NCBI GenBank assembly: GCA_023416855.1
Contig: JAEZGU010000201.1
Location: 1-7,436 of the forward strand
Length of the DNA stretch: 7,436 bases
DNA from: Bacillota bacterium
Lineage (GTDB): Bacteria > Bacillota > Clostridia > Tissierellales > Sedimentibacteraceae
Reading direction: 5' to 3'
Position 1 is the first letter of the stretch; each line of letters starts with the position of its first letter. The translations under genes were made by a program, and so were the position numbers. Below, piece by piece: positions 5,815 to 7,436 of the stretch. The notes below the pieces were generated by a model that was given only the letters and a program-made list of their open reading frames with translations, was not told the origin of the DNA and did not search any database.

Positions 5815-6090
5815 ATGATCGTTGAATGGATGATGCAACTAGGAATAGGAATTCTTGATATTATGTATAGTATGCTTGGTGTATTGCCTAGTTTTTCAAC
5901 TGATGTAACAAATGCTATTAATACTTTTTTTGATATCATATTCGGTGCTGTTAGTCTTGTATCAATATTTGTAGATATCGAAATGGTTAAAATATTAGTT
6001 CCTTTGGCAATCGGCATTATCAATTTTGATAAGATAATTAAACTTGTAATGTTTATAGTTAAAAAGATACCGATTATAAATGTAAAGTAA
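5815..6090 (+). CDS. pVI-like minor coat/membrane protein (91 aa)
   Basis: This very hydrophobic protein has about three membrane segments (roughly 5-24, 36-54 and 58-80) and a basic C-terminus (VKKIPIINVK). There is no cleavable signal peptide. pVI of Ff phages is similarly small and hydrophobic, lies directly after gene III, and holds pIII on the virion tip; this gene starts 1 base after the pIII-like stop. AAGGGGG (5801-5807) sits 7 bases before ATG 5815. The assignment rests on order and topology, not on recognised sequence identity. Its last codons form the start of the 23-bp hairpin that closes the structural operon. Confidence 0.68.
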   Translation: MIVEWMMQLGIGILDIMYSMLGVLPSFSTDVTNAINTFFDIIFGAVSLVSIFVDIEMVKILVPLAIGIINFDKIIKLVMFIVKKIPIINVK

Positions 6091-6142
6091 TATATATTGG
6101 GACTCTATCTTGCGAAGCTGATAGGGTCCCAATATATATTAC
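6087..6142 (+). terminator. 23-bp hairpin after the structural operon: terminator and/or packaging signal
   Basis: Arms 6087-6109 and 6120-6142 pair over 23 bp with a single T-G wobble (6104 with 6125) around the 10-base loop TTGCGAAGCT. The core is GGGACTCTATC / GATAGGGTCCC with a long AT base. The stem reaches into the final codon and stop of the pVI-like gene. It probably ends the structural transcript, but it is far longer than needed and has no clean T-run after it. Its place next to the origin recalls the packaging hairpin of Ff phages. Confidence 0.7.
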
Positions 6143-6154
6143 TTCTCTTCTACT

Positions 6155-6189
6155 AAGTGCGCTAAGGCTAGTATTACCTTAGCGCACTT
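6155..6189 (+). other. CRESS-type rolling-circle replication origin (stem-loop with TAGTATTAC)
   Basis: A perfect 13-bp stem pairs AAGTGCGCTAAGG (6155-6167) with its complement at 6177-6189 around a 9-base loop CTAGTATTA. The loop plus the first stem base contain TAGTATTAC (6169-6177), the conserved nonanucleotide cut by circovirus-type Rep proteins. By analogy the nick is TAGTATT|AC, between 6175 and 6176, on the coding strand. Iterons start at the last stem base, and the CRESS-like rep gene starts 114 bases after the stem. Stem, nonamer, iterons and cognate Rep together make this a strong call. Confidence 0.9.
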
Positions 6190-6288
6190 TTGTAAATTTG
6201 TAAATATCGTTGTAAAGCCTTATTTTACTAAGAAAAAAAGTTGTAAATAAATTTACAAATACATTTGTAAATTATAACTTTTGTAAAT
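6189..6288 (+). repeat. Iteron array (TTGTAAA core, seven copies) between origin and rep
   Basis: Exact TTTGTAAAT occurs at 6189-6197, 6197-6205, 6264-6272 and 6280-6288, and inverted (ATTTACAAA) at 6251-6259. Near copies are GTTGTAAAG (6209-6217) and GTTGTAAAT (6240-6248). The copies at 6240 and 6251 form the palindrome TTGTAAATAAATTTACAA (arms 8 bp, AA spacer). The inverted copy also pairs with that at 6264. In CRESS viruses and rolling-circle plasmids such repeats bind Rep. Copies that overlap the likely rep promoter suggest self-repression. Confidence 0.82.
6252..6278 (+). promoter_or_regulatory. Possible rep promoter within the iterons
   Basis: TTTACA (6252-6257) and TATAAC (6273-6278) are 15 bases apart, shorter than ideal. 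No better pair was found between the 23-bp hairpin and ATG 6304. Iteron copies cover both boxes, so Rep binding would be expected to block it. Confidence 0.35.
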
Positions 6289-6303
6289 AGAGAGGGTGCA
6301 AAG

Positions 6304-7308
6304 ATGGCAAATGATATACAATCACGCAAATGGTTATTAACAATAAATAATCCGTTTGATAACAATTTCGAGCATGATGTTATAAAGGTGATATTAAAAG
6401 GGTTGCCTACTCTTCTGTTTTGGTGTATGTGTGATGAAATAGGCGAAAAGGGTACATATCATACTCATGTATATATTGCATTAGAAAATGGTATGATGTT
6501 TAGCCGGATTAAAAAGTTATTTCCTACTGCACATATAGATAATGCGAAGGGAACAAGTGCGCAGAACAAAGATTATATTCGAAAAGAAGGAAAATGGGAA
6601 AAGGATAAGAAAAAAGAAACAAATCTTCTGGATACATATGAAGAATATGGGGAGTTACCTATTGAGCAACAAGGGAAACGAAACGACCTGGATAATCTAT
6701 ACGATATGATTAAACAAGGTATGAGTAACTTTGAAATAATGGAGAACAATCCGGCTTATATGCTTCAAATTGATAAAATAGAACGTTCCAGACAGATCAT
6801 AAAAGAAGAAAAATATAAGAATGAATTTAGAAAAATGGATGTTAGATATATATACGGTCAAAGCGGTGTAGGAAAAACAAGGGGAGTAATGGAGCTGCAC
6901 GGTTATGTAAATATATATCGTGTTACGGATTATCAGCATCCTTTTGATAATTATAAAGGACAGGAATATATAATTTTTGAAGAGTTTCGAAGTTCATTAA
7001 GAATTCAAGATATGTTGAATTATTTAGATGGCTATCCTTTAGAATTACCAAGTAGATATATTAATAAAATAGCTTGTTTTAACAAGGTTTATATAATTAC
7101 TAATCTTTCATTAGAGGAACAATACAAAGAAGTGCAAGAAAAACATATGGATACATGGAAAGCATTTTTAAGGAGAATTAATAGAGTTATTCATATGAAA
7201 GAGGATTTATCTGAGATATTTACAATTGAAGAATATTTTAATAGAAAGGAAACGGAATATATTAGCCTGGAAGAATATAATCAGGCTGAATTTCCATGGG
7301 TGGTATGA
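6304..7308 (+). CDS. rep: CRESS-type replication initiator: HUH endonuclease fused to superfamily 3 helicase
   Basis: This 334-aa rolling-circle Rep nicks the + strand at the origin and stays linked to the 5' end, while its helicase unwinds. HUH motif I is WLLTINNP (10-17, the FTxNN-type motif), motif II is HTHVYI (53-58) with His53/His55 for the metal, and motif III is YIRK (91-94) with Tyr91 as the probable nucleophile. The helicase has Walker A GQSGVGKT (185-192), a Walker B-like YIIFEEF (222-228), motif C IITN (264-267) and FLRRIN (289-294) as the likely arginine finger. This is the circovirus/pCRESS architecture and length, with a single catalytic Tyr. It is unlike M13 gpII or the two-Tyr phiX-type Reps. 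Start ATG 6304 has AGAGGGTG (6291-6298) 5 bases upstream. It is probably autoregulated through the iterons upstream. Confidence 0.93.
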   Translation: MANDIQSRKWLLTINNPFDNNFEHDVIKVILKGLPTLLFWCMCDEIGEKGTYHTHVYIALENGMMFSRIKKLFPTAHIDNAKGTSAQNKDYIRKEGKWEKDKKKETNLLDTYEEYGELPIEQQGKRNDLDNLYDMIKQGMSNFEIMENNPAYMLQIDKIERSRQIIKEEKYKNEFRKMDVRYIYGQSGVGKTRGVMELHGYVNIYRVTDYQHPFDNYKGQEYIIFEEFRSSLRIQDMLNYLDGYPLELPSRYINKIACFNKVYIITNLSLEEQYKEVQEKHMDTWKAFLRRINRVIHMKEDLSEIFTIEEYFNRKETEYISLEEYNQAEFPWVV

Positions 7309-7321
7309 TGTCATGATAGAA

Positions 7322-7343
7322 AATTAGTTCTTCACTACTAATT
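7322..7343. repeat. Inverted repeat downstream of rep
   Basis: AATTAGT (7322-7328) and ACTAATT (7337-7343) are a perfect 7-bp inverted repeat with an 8-base spacer. It overlaps the -35 box of the next promoter, so it could be an operator. It is too AT-rich, with no T-run, to be a convincing rep terminator. Confidence 0.4.
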
Positions 7344-7359
7344 ATTTACATGGTATAAT
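7331..7359 (+). promoter_or_regulatory. Promoter for the partial gene at 7388
   Basis: TTCACT (7331-7336) and a consensus TATAAT (7354-7359) are 17 bases apart, and TGG before the -10 gives an extended -10. It lies 29 bases before the next start codon, so the downstream gene has its own promoter and need not be co-transcribed with rep. Confidence 0.65.
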
Positions 7360-7387
7360 ATGGATACAAAAGATAAGGGGGTATAAT

Positions 7388-7436
7388 ATGCCACTGTTGA
7401 ATATGAATTTGTATGAAATTATCGTATCCATTTTAA
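7388..7436 (+). CDS. Start of an unidentified gene, cut by the window end
   Basis: ATG 7388 follows AAGGGGG (7375-7381) with a 6-base gap, and the frame stays open to the last base. Only 16 residues are visible (MPLLNMNLYEIIVSIL). The start of a hydrophobic stretch after NLYE recalls small holin-like toxin peptides common in Firmicutes, but 16 residues cannot establish that. It may be a further phage gene or the first host gene right of the element. Confidence 0.5.
   Translation, partial: MPLLNMNLYEIIVSIL

Larger units (their letters stand above)
2073..7308 (+). mobile_element. Inovirus-like filamentous prophage with a CRESS-type Rep
   Basis: Eight same-strand genes follow filamentous-phage logic: ssDNA-binding protein, major coat, assembly ATPase, small membrane proteins, pIII-like and pVI-like proteins, then origin and replication initiator. 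The roughly 5.2 kb core has the size and density of an inovirus genome. Coding strand and origin nick strand agree, as expected if the + strand is packaged. The coordinates mark only the supported core; the true ends lie somewhere in 1670-2072 and at or beyond 7309. No integrase, transposase or secretin gene is present. It could be an integrated prophage or a degraded remnant, but all recognisable genes are intact, which argues for a functional element. Confidence 0.85.

Noticed and set aside
6189..6288. The repeated TTGTAAA units as a CRISPR-like array.
   Set aside because: The units are 7-9 bases with irregular 0-30 base gaps and one is inverted, which fits Rep iterons and not CRISPR repeats.

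Overview
The window is AT-rich, with Gram-positive Shine-Dalgarno sites and spore-coat genes. This points to an endospore-forming low-GC Firmicute, most likely a clostridial lineage. It joins two different kinds of DNA. The left 1.6 kb is chromosomal: the 3' part of an AdhB-like zinc alcohol dehydrogenase, two small CotF/YraD-type spore coat genes, and a strong intrinsic terminator (1624-1669). This grouping resembles the Bacillus subtilis yraD-yraG/adhB sporulation cluster.

After a roughly 590-base gene-free stretch (1616-2201) comes a compact filamentous-phage (inovirus-like) genome with every gene on the + strand. The order is: ssDNA-binding-type protein (2202-2570), a structured spacer, major coat preprotein (2780-3097), a terminator-like hairpin, Zot/pI-type assembly ATPase (3170-3916), two one-helix membrane proteins of 49 and 44 aa (3885-4034 and 4046-4180, the second with a GTG start), a 541-aa secreted and C-terminally anchored pIII-like adsorption protein (4188-5813), and a 91-aa pVI-like membrane protein (5815-6090). 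No secretin is present, which fits a host without an outer membrane.

The most interesting part is 6087-7308. It holds a 23-bp hairpin, then a second hairpin (6155-6189) whose apex shows TAGTATTAC, the nicking nonanucleotide of circoviruses and other CRESS-DNA viruses. Seven TTGTAAA-core iterons begin at the foot of that stem. Next comes a Rep protein with HUH nickase motifs (WLLTINNP, HTH, YIRK) and a superfamily 3 helicase (GQSGVGKT, FEEF, IITN, RRI). The element therefore appears to combine a filamentous-phage virion module with a CRESS-virus-type rolling-circle replicon, with origin and initiator side by side.

In the proposed life cycle, Rep binds the iterons and nicks TAGTATT|AC on the + strand, and the released ssDNA is coated by the 2202 product. 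Zot and the small membrane proteins then exchange that protein for the major coat during extrusion, with the pIII/pVI-like proteins at one tip. No integrase and no convincing attachment repeat is visible, so the element's ends are unresolved. It may continue past the right edge, where another small gene with its own promoter begins at 7388.
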